Of a stretch of DNA of 64,000 nucleotides, positions 22,393 through 31,497 are shown one piece after another; the stretch's first letter is position 1, and every line of letters begins with the position of its first letter. The translations under genes and the position numbers were made by a program. This DNA comes from Thiogranum sp. GTDB taxonomy: Bacteria; Pseudomonadota; Gammaproteobacteria; DSM-19610. The stretch is from NCBI GenBank assembly GCA_024102665.1, contig JAGFJP010000100.1, positions 1-64,000 on the forward strand. The letters run 5' to 3'. The notes beneath the pieces were generated by a model. It ran no database searches, was not told where the DNA came from, and saw only the letters and a program-made list of their open reading frames with translations.

Positions 22393-22995
22393 ATGGCCAA
22401 AAGTTCGAGTCGGGATCAGCAGATGAGAGTGCGAATTGCCCAGGAGGCGGCGCGCCTCATGGCGGAACAGGGTATCCAGGATTTCTATGCCGCCAAGCGG
22501 AAGGCGGCGCAACATCTGGGTGCGCCGGATACCAGGAACATGCCGCGTAATCAGGAAATAGAAGCGGCGCTGGAGGCATATCAACGGCTTTTCCAGAGCG
22601 ACGAACAACCCGGTTATCTTCGAGAGCTGCGAGAAAGCGCGGCGAAAGCGATGCGCTTTCTGGAGGAGTTTTGCCCCCGCCTGGTTGGACCTGTCCTCAG
22701 CGGCACAGCAGGGCGGCACGCGCATATCAATCTTCACCTGTTTGCGGACACACCGGAGGAAATAGGCTTCTTTCTGATGGAGCTCAATATTCCTTTCCAC
22801 GCATCGCAAAAACGAATGCGCCTCGGTCGCGAGGAATGGCAGGAATTTCCTTCTTTCGAATTTCTCGCCGGCGATCATTCCGTTGAGCTGGTTGTTTTCC
22901 CGCGCGAAGGTCGCAGGGAATCGCCACGCAGTCCTGTTGACGGCCGTCCCATGCATCGCGCCGCAATCGAAGAGGTCGAGGCATTGCTGAATTAG
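22393..22995 (+). CDS. Conserved protein of unknown function, possible degenerate nucleotidyltransferase
   Basis: 200 aa, soluble, highly charged, four bases after the mrcA stop. Residues about 10-60 form a helical, basic block (RIAQEAARLMAEQGIQDFYA, then AAKRKAAQHLG). From about 85 a different domain begins: VGPVLSGTAGRHAHINLHLFAD resembles the G-S-x10-D-h-D core of nucleotidyltransferases with the acidic residues changed to N/H. I recognise the protein as conserved among gammaproteobacteria but know no assigned function. Position suggests co-transcription with mrcA, which may simply be read-through. Confidence 0.75.
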   Translation: MAKSSSRDQQMRVRIAQEAARLMAEQGIQDFYAAKRKAAQHLGAPDTRNMPRNQEIEAALEAYQRLFQSDEQPGYLRELRESAAKAMRFLEEFCPRLVGPVLSGTAGRHAHINLHLFADTPEEIGFFLMELNIPFHASQKRMRLGREEWQEFPSFEFLAGDHSVELVVFPREGRRESPRSPVDGRPMHRAAIEEVEALLN

Positions 22996-23061
22996 TGCTT
23001 TCGATTCCCGCTTGAACCCACCGGTGTCAGGCTGGCTGATGCCTTAGAGGATTTTTCCTTC

Positions 23062-24261
23062 ATGAAAATAGGTACCCCGCTTTCACATGCAGCCACGCGG
23101 GTCATGTTGCTGGGTAGCGGCGAACTTGGCAAAGAGGTCGTTATCGCACTGCAGCGGTTCGGGGTTGAGGTAATCGCGGTCGATCGCTATGCCAACGCGC
23201 CCGGACATCAGGTTGCTCATCGTTGTCATGTAATCGACATGACCGACGGGGCGGCTTTGCGCGCCCTGGTGGAAAAGGAAAAGCCGCACATCATTGTGCC
23301 CGAGATCGAGGCGATCGCCACCGATACGCTGGCGGAAATCGAACACGATGGTCTCGCGGTTGTGGTTCCGGTGGCGCGCGCGGCGCAGCTGACGATGAAC
23401 AGGGAAGGAATTCGTCGTCTTGCAGCTGAAGAACTTGGTATTCCAACCTCCAGATATGCTTTCGCCGAGAGCGTCGAACAGCTCCGCGCCGCCATCGATG
23501 ACGGCATTGGCTACCCGTGTATCATCAAGCCGGTAATGTCGTCTTCAGGCAAGGGGCAATCGCTGATAGAAACTTCCGCGGACCTTGCGCAAGCCTGGAA
23601 CTATGCCAGAAGTGGCGGGCGAGTCGACCGCGGCAGGGTGATCGTCGAAGAAGTCATCCGCTTTGATTACGAAATCACCTTGCTTACAGTCCGTGCGCGG
23701 GAGGAAGGAGGTGGCATTGGAACCTGGTTCTGTGCTCCTGTCGGCCACAGACAGGAGAAAGGCGATTATGTGGAGAGCTGGCAGCCGCAACCCATGTCCG
23801 GCACCGCGCTTGAAAAGGCGCAGGATATTGCCCGTACTGTCACAGACGGCCTGGGTGGTTGCGGTCTGTTCGGTGTGGAATTGTTTGTTGCAGGCGATGA
23901 CGTCTGGTTCAGCGAAGTCAGTCCCCGGCCTCATGACACCGGCATGGTGACTATGGTCACCCAATGGCAGAACGAGTTCGAGTTGCATGCGCGGGCCATC
24001 CTGGGTCTGCCCGTCTCAACGGTGCTACGCAATCCCGGCGCAAGTGCAGTCATCTACGGAGGCCATGACGCAGCAGGCATTGTTTTTGACGACGTCGACT
24101 TCGCATTGAGTGTTCCACAAAGTGAGCTGCGCCTTTTCGGCAAGCCGGAAGCTTTTGCCAGGCGTCGAATGGGCGTGGCCCTTGCCTATGGTGATGACGT
24201 CGAAGACGCGCGCATTCGGGCGAGGGAAGTTGCCAGCCGGGTTCGAACTGCCAGGCAATAA
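23062..24261 (+). CDS. purT: Formate-dependent phosphoribosylglycinamide formyltransferase
   Basis: 399 aa ATP-grasp enzyme. PurT makes formyl-GAR from GAR, formate and ATP in purine synthesis, an alternative to the folate-dependent PurN. The N-terminus [29 protein letters not shown] is the GAR-binding pre-ATP-grasp fold; SSSGKGQS near 155-165 is the glycine-rich ATP loop; FGVELF and [13 protein letters not shown] contain the metal-binding Glu and the GAR/formate site. The ATG follows AGAGGA. It converges on maeB with six bases between stops. Confidence 0.97.
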   Translation: MKIGTPLSHAATRVMLLGSGELGKEVVIALQRFGVEVIAVDRYANAPGHQVAHRCHVIDMTDGAALRALVEKEKPHIIVPEIEAIATDTLAEIEHDGLAVVVPVARAAQLTMNREGIRRLAAEELGIPTSRYAFAESVEQLRAAIDDGIGYPCIIKPVMSSSGKGQSLIETSADLAQAWNYARSGGRVDRGRVIVEEVIRFDYEITLLTVRAREEGGGIGTWFCAPVGHRQEKGDYVESWQPQPMSGTALEKAQDIARTVTDGLGGCGLFGVELFVAGDDVWFSEVSPRPHDTGMVTMVTQWQNEFELHARAILGLPVSTVLRNPGASAVIYGGHDAAGIVFDDVDFALSVPQSELRLFGKPEAFARRRMGVALAYGDDVEDARIRAREVASRVRTARQ

Positions 24262-24267
24262 ATACGG

Positions 24268-25524
24268 CTAGTTCTTCGGTACGGGCTTGTAGTGTGGGGG
24301 GAAGCCGGTGCGTGCAACACCCGAGTCGACAGCCGCCCTGGCGACAGCCGGCGGTACGAAGTCCATCAGTCGCGGATCGAACGGTTTGGGGATAATGTAA
24401 TCCGGTCCGAATTCCAGCTGCGACAGCCCGTAGACCTGCAGAATTTCCGGCAGCACCGGTTCATGGGCCAGAACTCTTAAGGCCTGTACTGCGGCAATCT
24501 GCATCTCGCTATTGATTGTTCGCGCCCGCACATCCAGCGCGCCGCGGAAAATGAACGGAAATCCCAATACGTTGTTTACCTGGTTGGGGAAATCACTGCG
24601 TCCCGTCGCCATGATGAGGTCGTTGCGGACTTGCTGCGCGCGTGTCGGGCTGATTTCCGGGTCCGGATTCGAGAGGGCGAAAACGATGGGTTGCTCTGCC
24701 ATGCTGGCGAGCATCTGCTCGGTGACGAGATCCGGTCCGGAGACCCCGATGAAAACGTCCGCGCCACGCATCGCATCCGCTAGTGTGACGCGATCGGTTG
24801 CCAGGGCGAATTCTCGTTTGTACTCATTCAGATCCGTGCGCTCGCTGCGAATGACCCCCTGGCGGTCGACCATCAGAACATTTTCTGGATCTGCGCCAAG
24901 TTTCAACAGCAGCTTCATCGATGCGATGCCTGCCGCACCCGCGCCAAGGCAGACGATGCGCACATCTCCAATTGCCTTGCCGTTGATTTCCAGCGCGTTA
25001 AGCAGGCCCGCGCAGATGATAATCGCGGTACCGTGCTGGTCATCATGAAATACCGGAATATCCAGTCGCTCAATCAAGGTGCGCTCTATCTCGAAACAGC
25101 GCGGAGCTGCAATATCTTCCAGATTGATGCCGCCGAACCCGCCGGCAATTCTCGCCACAGTGTCAACGAATTCCGCTGAATCCGCAGCATCCACTTCGAT
25201 GTCGAAGACATCGATACCGGCGAAGCGCTTGAACAGTACGGCTTTGCCCTCCATGACCGGTTTTCCCGCCAGGGGACCGACATTCCCCAACCCCAACACT
25301 GCGGTGCCGTCCGTTATCACGGCCACCAGGTTGCCTTTGCTGGTATAGCGGAAAGCATCGTCCGGATTCGCCGCAATGGCCCGAACCGGTTCCGCCACCC
25401 CGGGTGTATACGCCAGCGACAGCTCCGCTTGTGTAGAACAGGCCTTGGTAACCTGCGTGGCAATTTTCCCCGGCGCGGGCAATTCGTGGTAGGCAAGCGC
25501 TTCCTTTTTGAGATCGTCGAACAT
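24268..25524 (-). CDS. maeB: NADP-type malic enzyme (short form)
   Basis: 418 aa. Oxidatively decarboxylates malate to pyruvate, giving NAD(P)H. Y39 ([10 protein letters not shown]), K94 ([11 protein letters not shown]), the metal ligands E136/D137 and the HDDQHGT segment (160-166) form the active site; GAGAAG (194-199) binds the dinucleotide. The protein lacks the C-terminal phosphotransacetylase-like domain of E. coli MaeB, as in the pseudomonad enzyme at the same locus. The symbol follows that synteny. Cofactor preference cannot be fixed from sequence alone. Confidence 0.92.
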   Translation of the reverse strand: MFDDLKKEALAYHELPAPGKIATQVTKACSTQAELSLAYTPGVAEPVRAIAANPDDAFRYTSKGNLVAVITDGTAVLGLGNVGPLAGKPVMEGKAVLFKRFAGIDVFDIEVDAADSAEFVDTVARIAGGFGGINLEDIAAPRCFEIERTLIERLDIPVFHDDQHGTAIIICAGLLNALEINGKAIGDVRIVCLGAGAAGIASMKLLLKLGADPENVLMVDRQGVIRSERTDLNEYKREFALATDRVTLADAMRGADVFIGVSGPDLVTEQMLASMAEQPIVFALSNPDPEISPTRAQQVRNDLIMATGRSDFPNQVNNVLGFPFIFRGALDVRARTINSEMQIAAVQALRVLAHEPVLPEILQVYGLSQLEFGPDYIIPKPFDPRLMDFVPPAVARAAVDSGVARTGFPPHYKPVPKN

Positions 25525-25662
25525 ACAGATTCCAGTTGTAAACGCAGGTTGGATGGCGATGCAATCATATCAAGCTTGCGACGCGCTTGCTGGACAATTA
25601 ACTCTGTTCGTCCTGCCAGCCTGCGATTCAGAGGCGCCGTCCCGGGATCCCGGCAGGACACT

Positions 25663-26460
25663 TCAGCGGTCGCGGACCATCGTGATTGCCGCCGGATGAT
25701 TCACAGTGATGCGCGACTCGCCTTTGGTGACGTAGAGCCAGCCGCGCACCTCCAGTTCCCGGCCCAGCCACGTTGTGTCGGGCCGGTTGGCAAACCACTG
25801 CAAATCCTGGTCGGGGATGCGAACCGCGAAGCGCCCTTCGAGATTGATCCAGGTTGCGCCGCCGCCATGGTTTACGCGCGTCACCCGACCCTTCACCCGC
25901 ATGAAGCCTTCGTCGCGTAAACTTAGCTGGTTGGACGCAATGGCGTGATAGTCCGGGCGATCCCAGACGCCCCTTGATGCTTCCAGCGCCTGCCGTTCGG
26001 ACTCAAGGTAACACTCGAGAAGACGCACATTCGGGGGAATAGCCACGGCCCAGCCCAGCCCCTCGCGCAGCAGTACCGCGGCCAGATTAGTGCCGTCCGG
26101 GGACCAGAGATGAGCCAGGCTCCTGCCGTGGTCATCCACTTTTTGCTGCCCGTACAGGATTCGTGCCTTGTTGGACTGTTCAAACAGCAGCTGCCGCAAA
26201 CGGTCCCTCGCGTTGATGGCCAACGCCTGGGCAGGTTCGCCGTTGCGGCTGACTTCCGGTGTATTGATGCCGATCAGACGAACCTTGCGGTTGTCCGCCA
26301 GCACCAGCGTGTCGCCATCGTGGATGTAGCGTACCTGTACCGCCTCGGCAGTCACGGGTGGCGAGCAGTCTGCCGCTGAAATGTTTTGTTGCCAGCAGGC
26401 AAGCACAAAAAAGGCGCCCACCAGGGACGCCTTTCCAGGGACCGCCTTTGCTTTCGGCAT
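25663..26460 (-). CDS. Secreted SNase-like (thermonuclease family) nuclease
   Basis: 265 aa with a signal peptide (about 1-30, ending ISAADC). An SNase/TNc domain spans about 40-170. DGDT (48-51) and the catalytic triad equivalents R61, E69 and R113 are all present, so activity on DNA/RNA with Ca2+ is expected. The C-terminal 90 residues (about 175-265) form a second beta-rich domain, perhaps OB-like, ending in a GESRITVNHPAAI strand. The start overlaps the rpmE stop (TGATG), an arrangement that ties a secreted nuclease to ribosomal protein L31 translation. Same gene order in pseudomonads, by memory. Confidence 0.88.
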   Translation of the reverse strand: MPKAKAVPGKASLVGAFFVLACWQQNISAADCSPPVTAEAVQVRYIHDGDTLVLADNRKVRLIGINTPEVSRNGEPAQALAINARDRLRQLLFEQSNKARILYGQQKVDDHGRSLAHLWSPDGTNLAAVLLREGLGWAVAIPPNVRLLECYLESERQALEASRGVWDRPDYHAIASNQLSLRDEGFMRVKGRVTRVNHGGGATWINLEGRFAVRIPDQDLQWFANRPDTTWLGRELEVRGWLYVTKGESRITVNHPAAITMVRDR

Positions 26461-26669
26461 CAGGACTTGCTGATTCCGTACTTTTTGCGGAAGCGATCCA
26501 CGCGGCCGCCCGTATCAACCATTTTCTGCTTACCCGTGTAGAAGGGGTGGCAGCGGGCGCAGACTTCTATATGCAGGTCTTTGCCTACAGTGGAGCGCGT
26601 CTTGAAACTGTCTCCACAGCTGCAGGTTACGGTGATTTCATCGTACGCAGGATGTATGTCTGCTTTCAT
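26460..26669 (-). CDS. rpmE: 50S ribosomal protein L31 (zinc-binding type)
   Basis: 69 aa. L31 bridges the 30S and 50S heads. C16, C18, C37 and C40 form the zinc ribbon of the C+ class, which is the form replaced by a C- paralogue under zinc limitation in some bacteria; no paralogue is in this window. The start ATG is clear and the length is typical. Confidence 0.97.
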   Translation of the reverse strand: MKADIHPAYDEITVTCSCGDSFKTRSTVGKDLHIEVCARCHPFYTGKQKMVDTGGRVDRFRKKYGISKS

Positions 26670-26789
26670 GGGTGGTGCCTCAAATACCCGGCGCGCGGGT
26701 GCAATAGTTCGCGCCTGTCGAAAGGCCGCGAATAATACGGGAAAGGCGCCGTGCCGGCAAGCCCTGGCGTCGGGCTACTGTGCTTAAGG

Positions 26790-27152
26790 TCAGCGCACTG
26801 AACGGAATTCCAGAACGCGGGCACTCGCGGGCGGCTCATAATCGCCGCTGCGGAGTTGTTGCAGCGTGTCATTCAGTCCACCGGGACCGATCAACGAATC
26901 CCACATCATCTCGCTGAGTTTTATGCACGCAGCCATGGGTGTAGCGCACTGGTTACGGACCTGGTCGATTTTCCACTGCAGGCACCGCATGCGGTGTTGC
27001 TTGTGTGCGGGCATTGCGGCGATGATTTCCTCAATAACCTCGGAGCGCCTGGCTTCAAACGCTGCGGGGTCGCGCCGGGCGAGTTCGGACCACTGGTCGA
27101 AGTCGATGAATGGGCTGCGCAAATCAACCTGTTGTGCTGTTAATTCCGGCAT
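26790..27152 (-). CDS. DUF3135 family protein
   Basis: 120 aa soluble helical protein. Family features include the N-terminal FIDFDQWSELARRDPAAFEARR stretch and the MAACIKLSEMMWDSL stretch near 80-95. No function is known to me. The frame runs 18 codons further upstream, but the ATG at 27152 has GGAGG five bases before it and gives the family N-terminus. It is monocistronic between rpmE and the rof group. Confidence 0.82.
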   Translation of the reverse strand: MPELTAQQVDLRSPFIDFDQWSELARRDPAAFEARRSEVIEEIIAAMPAHKQHRMRCLQWKIDQVRNQCATPMAACIKLSEMMWDSLIGPGGLNDTLQQLRSGDYEPPASARVLEFRSVR

Positions 27153-27564
27153 ATTGGCCTCCGACGCCAGTGTGCAGCAGTGCTGCTGTTTTCTTATTGT
27201 CTGCACCTGAGAATATCATAAGCTGGCAGAACTCCCACAATCCCCTCAGTACTACCATGTGACATTGTAACCCATTGAATTGTCTTAACAATCAGCCGTG
27301 CATCTGCGTGCAATGCAGGCGTTTCACAGCGACCTTGGGCGATTTTCCTACAAATCGGGCGCTGAAATCCGGATTTTCGTCAAAATTCCAGCGGCTGTCT
27401 TTTCAAGGTGTTGTTGATCCTGCCCGCGGGAGCGTCGGTCCCGTGGCGGTGGCCCCGGGAACGGTGGGACTGAGTTCATGAATGGCCTCGGCACGCCCGA
27501 GGTTAGTACGGCTACCCACATTGTGATCTGCGGGCGCCTGCCCGCAAGCGATGGGCAGCCGACG
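27153..27564. other. Intergenic region between the DUF3135 gene and rof
   Basis: 412 bp with no supported gene. The right end (27486-27546) contains two short hairpins downstream of the rof stop. The left end should carry the promoter of the DUF3135 gene; a TATGAT-like hexamer is visible on the minus strand near 27215, without a convincing -35. Confidence 0.5.
27486..27546 (-). terminator. Paired short hairpins downstream of rof
   Basis: Two GC-rich stem-loops lie 19-79 bases after the rof stop: TGCGGGC-GCCT-GCCCGCA (27529-27546) and CCTCGG-CACGC-CCGAGG (27486-27502). Neither has a T-tract, so termination would need Rho or the pair acts as a 3'-end stabiliser. Confidence 0.3.
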
Positions 27565-27801
27565 TCAGAGCGCCTCGGTCCGAAAAATGTAGTCCAGGCG
27601 CAGCTCAAGCGTCGCGCCCGTAGCGGATTGGGCGACCAGGTACTCCCCGTGGTCGCGGGTGACCAGATCCGATGGCGTGAGCGTTTCGATATGTAGCTGG
27701 CCGGAGGGTTCGCGCCAGGAAATGCGCATGCTTGTGCCGCGCAGGATCGCGAGTTCGTACTGGCTGTAGCTGCCGCAATCGATTGGCGTATAGTCAGTCA
27801 T
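27565..27801 (-). CDS. rof: Rho-binding antiterminator (Rof family)
   Basis: 78 aa small beta protein. The N-terminal YTPIDCGSYSQYELAILRG block, the HIETLTPSDLVTRDHGEYLVA centre and the LRLDYIF end follow the Rof/YaeO pattern (an Sm-like fold). Rof binds the Rho termination factor and reduces termination. It overlaps the CPXCG gene by eight bases and ends the rph-rdgB-hemW-CPXCG-rof run. Function is by family resemblance only. Confidence 0.75.
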   Translation of the reverse strand: MTDYTPIDCGSYSQYELAILRGTSMRISWREPSGQLHIETLTPSDLVTRDHGEYLVAQSATGATLELRLDYIFRTEAL

Positions 27802-27982
27802 CGTTGCGGCTGACAGTTACAGCGACCAGTCTGCTGTCCAGATCCACGTCCGTGGTCATTTCGATCGGTTGGCAGCATACCGGGCAATCCTCGATGTACT
27901 GCTGCGCGCCGGCAGAGCAGTCTACGCTGGTTTCGAAGGGTTCCCCGCAGTAGGGGCATTCAACGCTGGCGGTCTCGAGCAT
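27794..27982 (-). CDS. CPXCG-motif cysteine-rich protein
   Basis: 62 aa. Two CxxC knuckles, C9-x2-C12 (CPYC) and C33-x2-C36 (CPVC), should bind one zinc ion in a ribbon fold; C37 is extra. This small family is widespread in gammaproteobacteria with no assigned role. The start lies inside the 3' end of hemW (23-base overlap). Confidence 0.85.
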   Translation of the reverse strand: MLETASVECPYCGEPFETSVDCSAGAQQYIEDCPVCCQPIEMTTDVDLDSRLVAVTVSRNDD

Positions 27983-29150
27983 TTTGTGCAGCCTCAGGCA
28001 GAAACCTTTCGAGCAGGTCGTTGAGAAACAGCCAGCCCTGAGCCGTATGTTCTACCCGCTCGCCATCGAAGTTTAGCAGCCCGTCCACCTGCGCGCGTCT
28101 GATCACGGGTGTTATCCAGCCGCTCTCCAGGCCGCAACCGGCTTCAAAATCATTCAGCGTGAAAGGCTGGGTGAGCCTGAACCGGTTGAGAGCGAACTCG
28201 AAGACTGCTTCGGATTCGCTGAGCACCCTGTGTCCATCGATAGCGCCACCGGTATGCACCGATTTCAGGTACGCCGCAGGTTGTCGCTTCTTCCAGATTC
28301 TGCGAATCACGCCCCTGCCGGCGTCGGTGATTTTCCCGTGCGCGCCTGCGCCGATGCCGATGTAGTCGCCGAAGCACCAGTAGTTCCGGTTATGACGGCA
28401 GGCTTTTCCTGGCTGCGCGAAAGCAGACACTTCGTATTGAGTATAGCCGGATCGCGCGCACAGCAATTGCCCAAGCTGTTGCATTTCCCCCTTCTGGTCA
28501 TCGTCGGGCAAGGTCGGCGGGCGTGCGGCAAACAGCGTGTTCGGCTCCAGGGTAAGCTGGTACCAGGACAGGTGGTCCGGGCGCAGCTCGATTGCGGCCG
28601 TCAGATCGTGCAGCGCCTGATCGATACTCTGTTCAGGCAGCCCGAACATCATGTCCATGTTGAAATTATCGAAACCCGCCGCGCGTGCCGCGTGGGCCGC
28701 CTCGACAGCCTGTGCCGCATCATGGATACGCCCCAGCGCATTCAGATGCCGATCGTCGAGAGACTGCACTCCGATTGACAGCCGATTGACCCCGGCTTCC
28801 CGATAGGCCGCAAAACGCTCCCGCTCCACGGTTCCGGGGTTGGCCTCCAGGGTGACTTCCAGGTCAGGGCGCAACGGCAGGCGCGCACGAATTCCGCTCA
28901 ACAAACGATCGATGGCTTGCGCGGAAAACAGGCTGGGCGTGCCTCCTCCCATGAAGATCGTCTGTATTGGTCGACCCCAGACGGCCGGCAGTTCCAGCTC
29001 TAGATCACGCAAAAGCGCATCGACGTATGCGTCCTCAGGCAGCTCGTCGCGGAGGCTGTGAGAGTTGAAATCGCAGTACGGGCATTTGCGCACACACCAC
29101 GGAAAGTGGATGTACAGTGAAAGCGGAGGCGCTGCATGGAACCGGAACAC
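27960..29150 (-). CDS. hemW: Radical SAM haem chaperone HemW
   Basis: 396 aa. The radical SAM cluster motif is C19-x3-C23-x2-C26, followed by Asp-Phe rather than the extra Cys seen in true coproporphyrinogen oxidase HemN, so HemW (haem insertion chaperone) is the better call. GGGTPS is the SAM-binding glycine motif; the C-terminal HemN-like domain is complete. GTG start eight bases after rdgB with only a weak ribosome-binding site, suggesting coupling to upstream translation. Confidence 0.93.
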   Translation of the reverse strand: MFRFHAAPPLSLYIHFPWCVRKCPYCDFNSHSLRDELPEDAYVDALLRDLELELPAVWGRPIQTIFMGGGTPSLFSAQAIDRLLSGIRARLPLRPDLEVTLEANPGTVERERFAAYREAGVNRLSIGVQSLDDRHLNALGRIHDAAQAVEAAHAARAAGFDNFNMDMMFGLPEQSIDQALHDLTAAIELRPDHLSWYQLTLEPNTLFAARPPTLPDDDQKGEMQQLGQLLCARSGYTQYEVSAFAQPGKACRHNRNYWCFGDYIGIGAGAHGKITDAGRGVIRRIWKKRQPAAYLKSVHTGGAIDGHRVLSESEAVFEFALNRFRLTQPFTLNDFEAGCGLESGWITPVIRRAQVDGLLNFDGERVEHTAQGWLFLNDLLERFLPEAAQNARDRQR

Positions 29151-29157
29151 GGATAAC

Positions 29158-29754
29158 TCAGATAACGCGCAATGTCGCGATCAGCCGGGTCAGCGCCTGG
29201 CCACGGTGACTCAGACGGTTCTTTACCTCGGGCGCCAGTTCGGCCGCAGAACAACCCTGATCGGGAACGAAAAATACCGGGTCGTAACCGAAACCGTTGC
29301 TGCCGCGGGGATGGCGCAGGATGCTGCCTTCCCATGTGCCCTGGAATATGCGCGGCACGGGGTCCCTTGCATGACGCAGATATACCATCAGACACTGGAA
29401 TCGAGCGCTGCGCCGATCGTCTTCCGTGTCCTGGAGCGCATCGAGAAGTTTCTGCAGATTTTCTGCATCGCTGGCGCCTGCGCCCGCATAGCGCGCTGAA
29501 TAGATGCCGGGAGCGCCGTCCAGCGCATCGACTTCGAGTCCTGAATCATCGGCGATCGCCGGAAGGCCGGTCAGTTCCGCTGCGTTGCGCGCCTTGAGGA
29601 TGGCGTTTTCCACGAACGTCAGACCGGTTTCCTGGATCTCCGTAACGGAGTACTCCGACTGCGGCCGTACTTCGATGCCTGTTCCTGTCAGCAGCTGATT
29701 GAACTCCCGGACCTTGCCGGCGTTGTTGCTGGCCAAGACGATGTTTCCGCGCAT
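29158..29754 (-). CDS. rdgB: XTP/dITP diphosphatase
   Basis: 198 aa. Hydrolyses non-canonical purine triphosphates (dITP, XTP) to monophosphates, keeping them out of DNA and RNA. The N-terminal [12 protein letters not shown] loop binds phosphate; [24 protein letters not shown] and GFGYDPVFF are family signatures, and D69 in this numbering is the probable catalytic Asp. The ATG at 29754 is seven bases after rph; a longer in-frame start would overlap rph by 59 bases and is not preferred. Confidence 0.96.
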   Translation of the reverse strand: MRGNIVLASNNAGKVREFNQLLTGTGIEVRPQSEYSVTEIQETGLTFVENAILKARNAAELTGLPAIADDSGLEVDALDGAPGIYSARYAGAGASDAENLQKLLDALQDTEDDRRSARFQCLMVYLRHARDPVPRIFQGTWEGSILRHPRGSNGFGYDPVFFVPDQGCSAAELAPEVKNRLSHRGQALTRLIATLRVI

Positions 29755-29761
29755 GACGTAC

Positions 29762-30478
29762 TCACTCCGACAAGGCCGCTGCCTGTTGTTCGCAAAGGGA
29801 GCGGATGCCTTGTCTGGCAAGGGCGAGCATCTGGTTCATTTCCTGCTCACTGAAAGGATGCCCCTCGGCTGTTCCCTGGACTTCGATGAACTGGCCGCTG
29901 TCGGTCATCACGACATTCATATCGGTTTCGGCATTCGAGTCTTCCGCATAGTCCAGATCCAGCACCGGCGTGCCCTGGAAAATGCCGACCGACACCGACG
30001 CCACAGCGCCGGTCAGCGGGGACTCTTTGAGGACCCCGTCATCGATCAGTTTGCGGATGGCGTCGGCCAGGGCGACATAGCCGCCGGTGATGCTGGCGGT
30101 GCGCGTTCCGCCATCAGCCTGAATAACGTCGCAATCTACGGTGACCGTGCGTTCGCCGAGTTTTTTCATGTCCACGACCGCGCGCAGCGACCGGCCGATC
30201 AGACGCTGAATCTCCATGGTGCGCCCCCCTTGTCGACCGTGCGTGGCTTCACGCCCCATGCGCTGCGAGGTGGAGCGCGGCAGCATGCCGTATTCCGCGG
30301 TTACCCAGCCCTGGCCCTTGCCGCGCAGGAAGCCCGGTACGCGATCTTCAACGCTGGCGTTGCACAGCACCCTGGTCTGACCGAATTCAACCAGCACCGA
30401 GCCTTCCGCATGCATGGTGTAACGGCGTGTAAGTTTGATGGGACGCATCTGGTCCGGGCTGCGGGCGCTGGGACGCAT
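29762..30478 (-). CDS. rph: Ribonuclease PH
   Basis: 238 aa, full family length. A phosphorolytic 3'-5' exonuclease that trims tRNA precursors. [19 protein letters not shown] and GRSLRAVVD contain the phosphate and RNA-binding arginines; [18 protein letters not shown] is the central signature. GAGGA precedes the ATG. First gene of rph-rdgB-hemW-CPXCG-rof. Confidence 0.97.
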   Translation of the reverse strand: MRPSARSPDQMRPIKLTRRYTMHAEGSVLVEFGQTRVLCNASVEDRVPGFLRGKGQGWVTAEYGMLPRSTSQRMGREATHGRQGGRTMEIQRLIGRSLRAVVDMKKLGERTVTVDCDVIQADGGTRTASITGGYVALADAIRKLIDDGVLKESPLTGAVASVSVGIFQGTPVLDLDYAEDSNAETDMNVVMTDSGQFIEVQGTAEGHPFSEQEMNQMLALARQGIRSLCEQQAAALSE

Positions 30479-30513
30479 GAAATTTCCTCGGTGATCCTCA
30501 AGTCGGGGCCGGG

Positions 30514-30519
30514 ATTATA
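30514..30519 (-). promoter_or_regulatory. -10 box upstream of rph
   Basis: A perfect TATAAT on the minus strand lies 35 bp before the rph ATG. The -35 region is poor, so the promoter may need an activator or rely on the strong -10. Confidence 0.5.
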
Positions 30520-30618
30520 CCTGAGGGTTTCGCGATATTGCGGGTCTATCGGGGAATTACCTGGTTCGCCAGCGGCAGGTCAGCGCTGAAAAGCGGTCAG
30601 GCGTGGTGTCGACGGTAG

Positions 30619-31497
30619 CTATTTTTTCATCTCCGCGGCGTATTCGAGCATGGCGCGATGAATGTCGTCAATCGCCTGCTGAAGCGGATCCGATTGCGGG
30701 GCCACGCGCTCCCGCGGCTGCGGTGCGTCGGCGGTTGCGCTCGTGCGCTTTGCGGAGCCATCCGCCGAAAGCCAGCGCATGCACACCAGGCTTATGTTGT
30801 CGCTCTGCGGATAACTGGCCATTTCGGCGGCATCGGCAAGCTGGTTGACGGCCCGCTCAAGGTCGCCATAACGCGGTATCCCGACAAGTTTTTCTTCCGC
30901 AATGGCAGACCAGAACCCGTCTGAACACAGCAGCAGTGTGTCGTCGGGTTTGAGTTCGGCGTGATCGACACTGACGGCCGGTAACCGGATAGAGCCCCCC
31001 AGGCAGCGGCTGACACTGTTGCGCAGCGGATGGGTGCGCAACTGGTTTTCGTCGATAGCGCCGCTGCGCAGCAGTTCCTCCACCGGCGTGTGATCGCGGG
31101 TGCGAATCACCGTGTTGCCACCGCGCAGCAGATACAAACGGCTGTCGCCAACGTGCGCCCACCAGGCCTGTTCGCCCTGAACCAGGCACGCCACGCAGGT
31201 GGTGCGCGGGACGATCGGGGGCTGCTGGCTGCGTCCGGTGTCGACCACCTGCAGATGAGCCGACGCGAACGCGTTCTTGAGAAAGACGCCGGGTTCGGTG
31301 ATGGCGCCGCGCTGACTCAGGAACGCGCGACGCAGGGTCTCCACGGCCACCTGGGCCGCGAGGTCGCCGCGCGGATGGCCGCCCATGCCGTCGGCGACCA
31401 CGAGCAGCACACGGTCGCTGTGTTCCAGCACCAGGCAACGATCCTGATTGCTGGTACGGTTGCCCAGGCGGTTGGTATAGGCGTTGAGGAATCTCAT
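30619..31497 (-). CDS. PP2C-family protein serine/threonine phosphatase
   Basis: 292 aa, cytoplasmic. PP2C metal sites are visible: D19 in SNQDR, D36-G37 in ADGMGGHPRGD, the late Asp in LLLCSDGFW and SDNISLV. The last 60 residues are a Ser/Ala/Arg linker and a helix outside the core. Its ATG shares one base with the kinase stop (TAATG), so kinase and phosphatase are translationally coupled and probably act on the same targets. Similar Stp/Stk or PppA/PpkA pairs occur beside type VI secretion genes, but no such genes are present here. Confidence 0.92.
   Translation of the reverse strand: MRFLNAYTNRLGNRTSNQDRCLVLEHSDRVLLVVADGMGGHPRGDLAAQVAVETLRRAFLSQRGAITEPGVFLKNAFASAHLQVVDTGRSQQPPIVPRTTCVACLVQGEQAWWAHVGDSRLYLLRGGNTVIRTRDHTPVEELLRSGAIDENQLRTHPLRNSVSRCLGGSIRLPAVSVDHAELKPDDTLLLCSDGFWSAIAEEKLVGIPRYGDLERAVNQLADAAEMASYPQSDNISLVCMRWLSADGSAKRTSATADAPQPRERVAPQSDPLQQAIDDIHRAMLEYAAEMKK

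Noticed and set aside
25610-25659. Inverted repeat GTCCTGCC/GGCAGGAC between the nuclease and maeB
   Set aside because: The loop is 34 bases and there is no T-tract; too weak to call a terminator.
27275-27481. 68-aa frame in the rof/DUF3135 spacer
   Set aside because: No start signal and composition unlike neighbouring genes.
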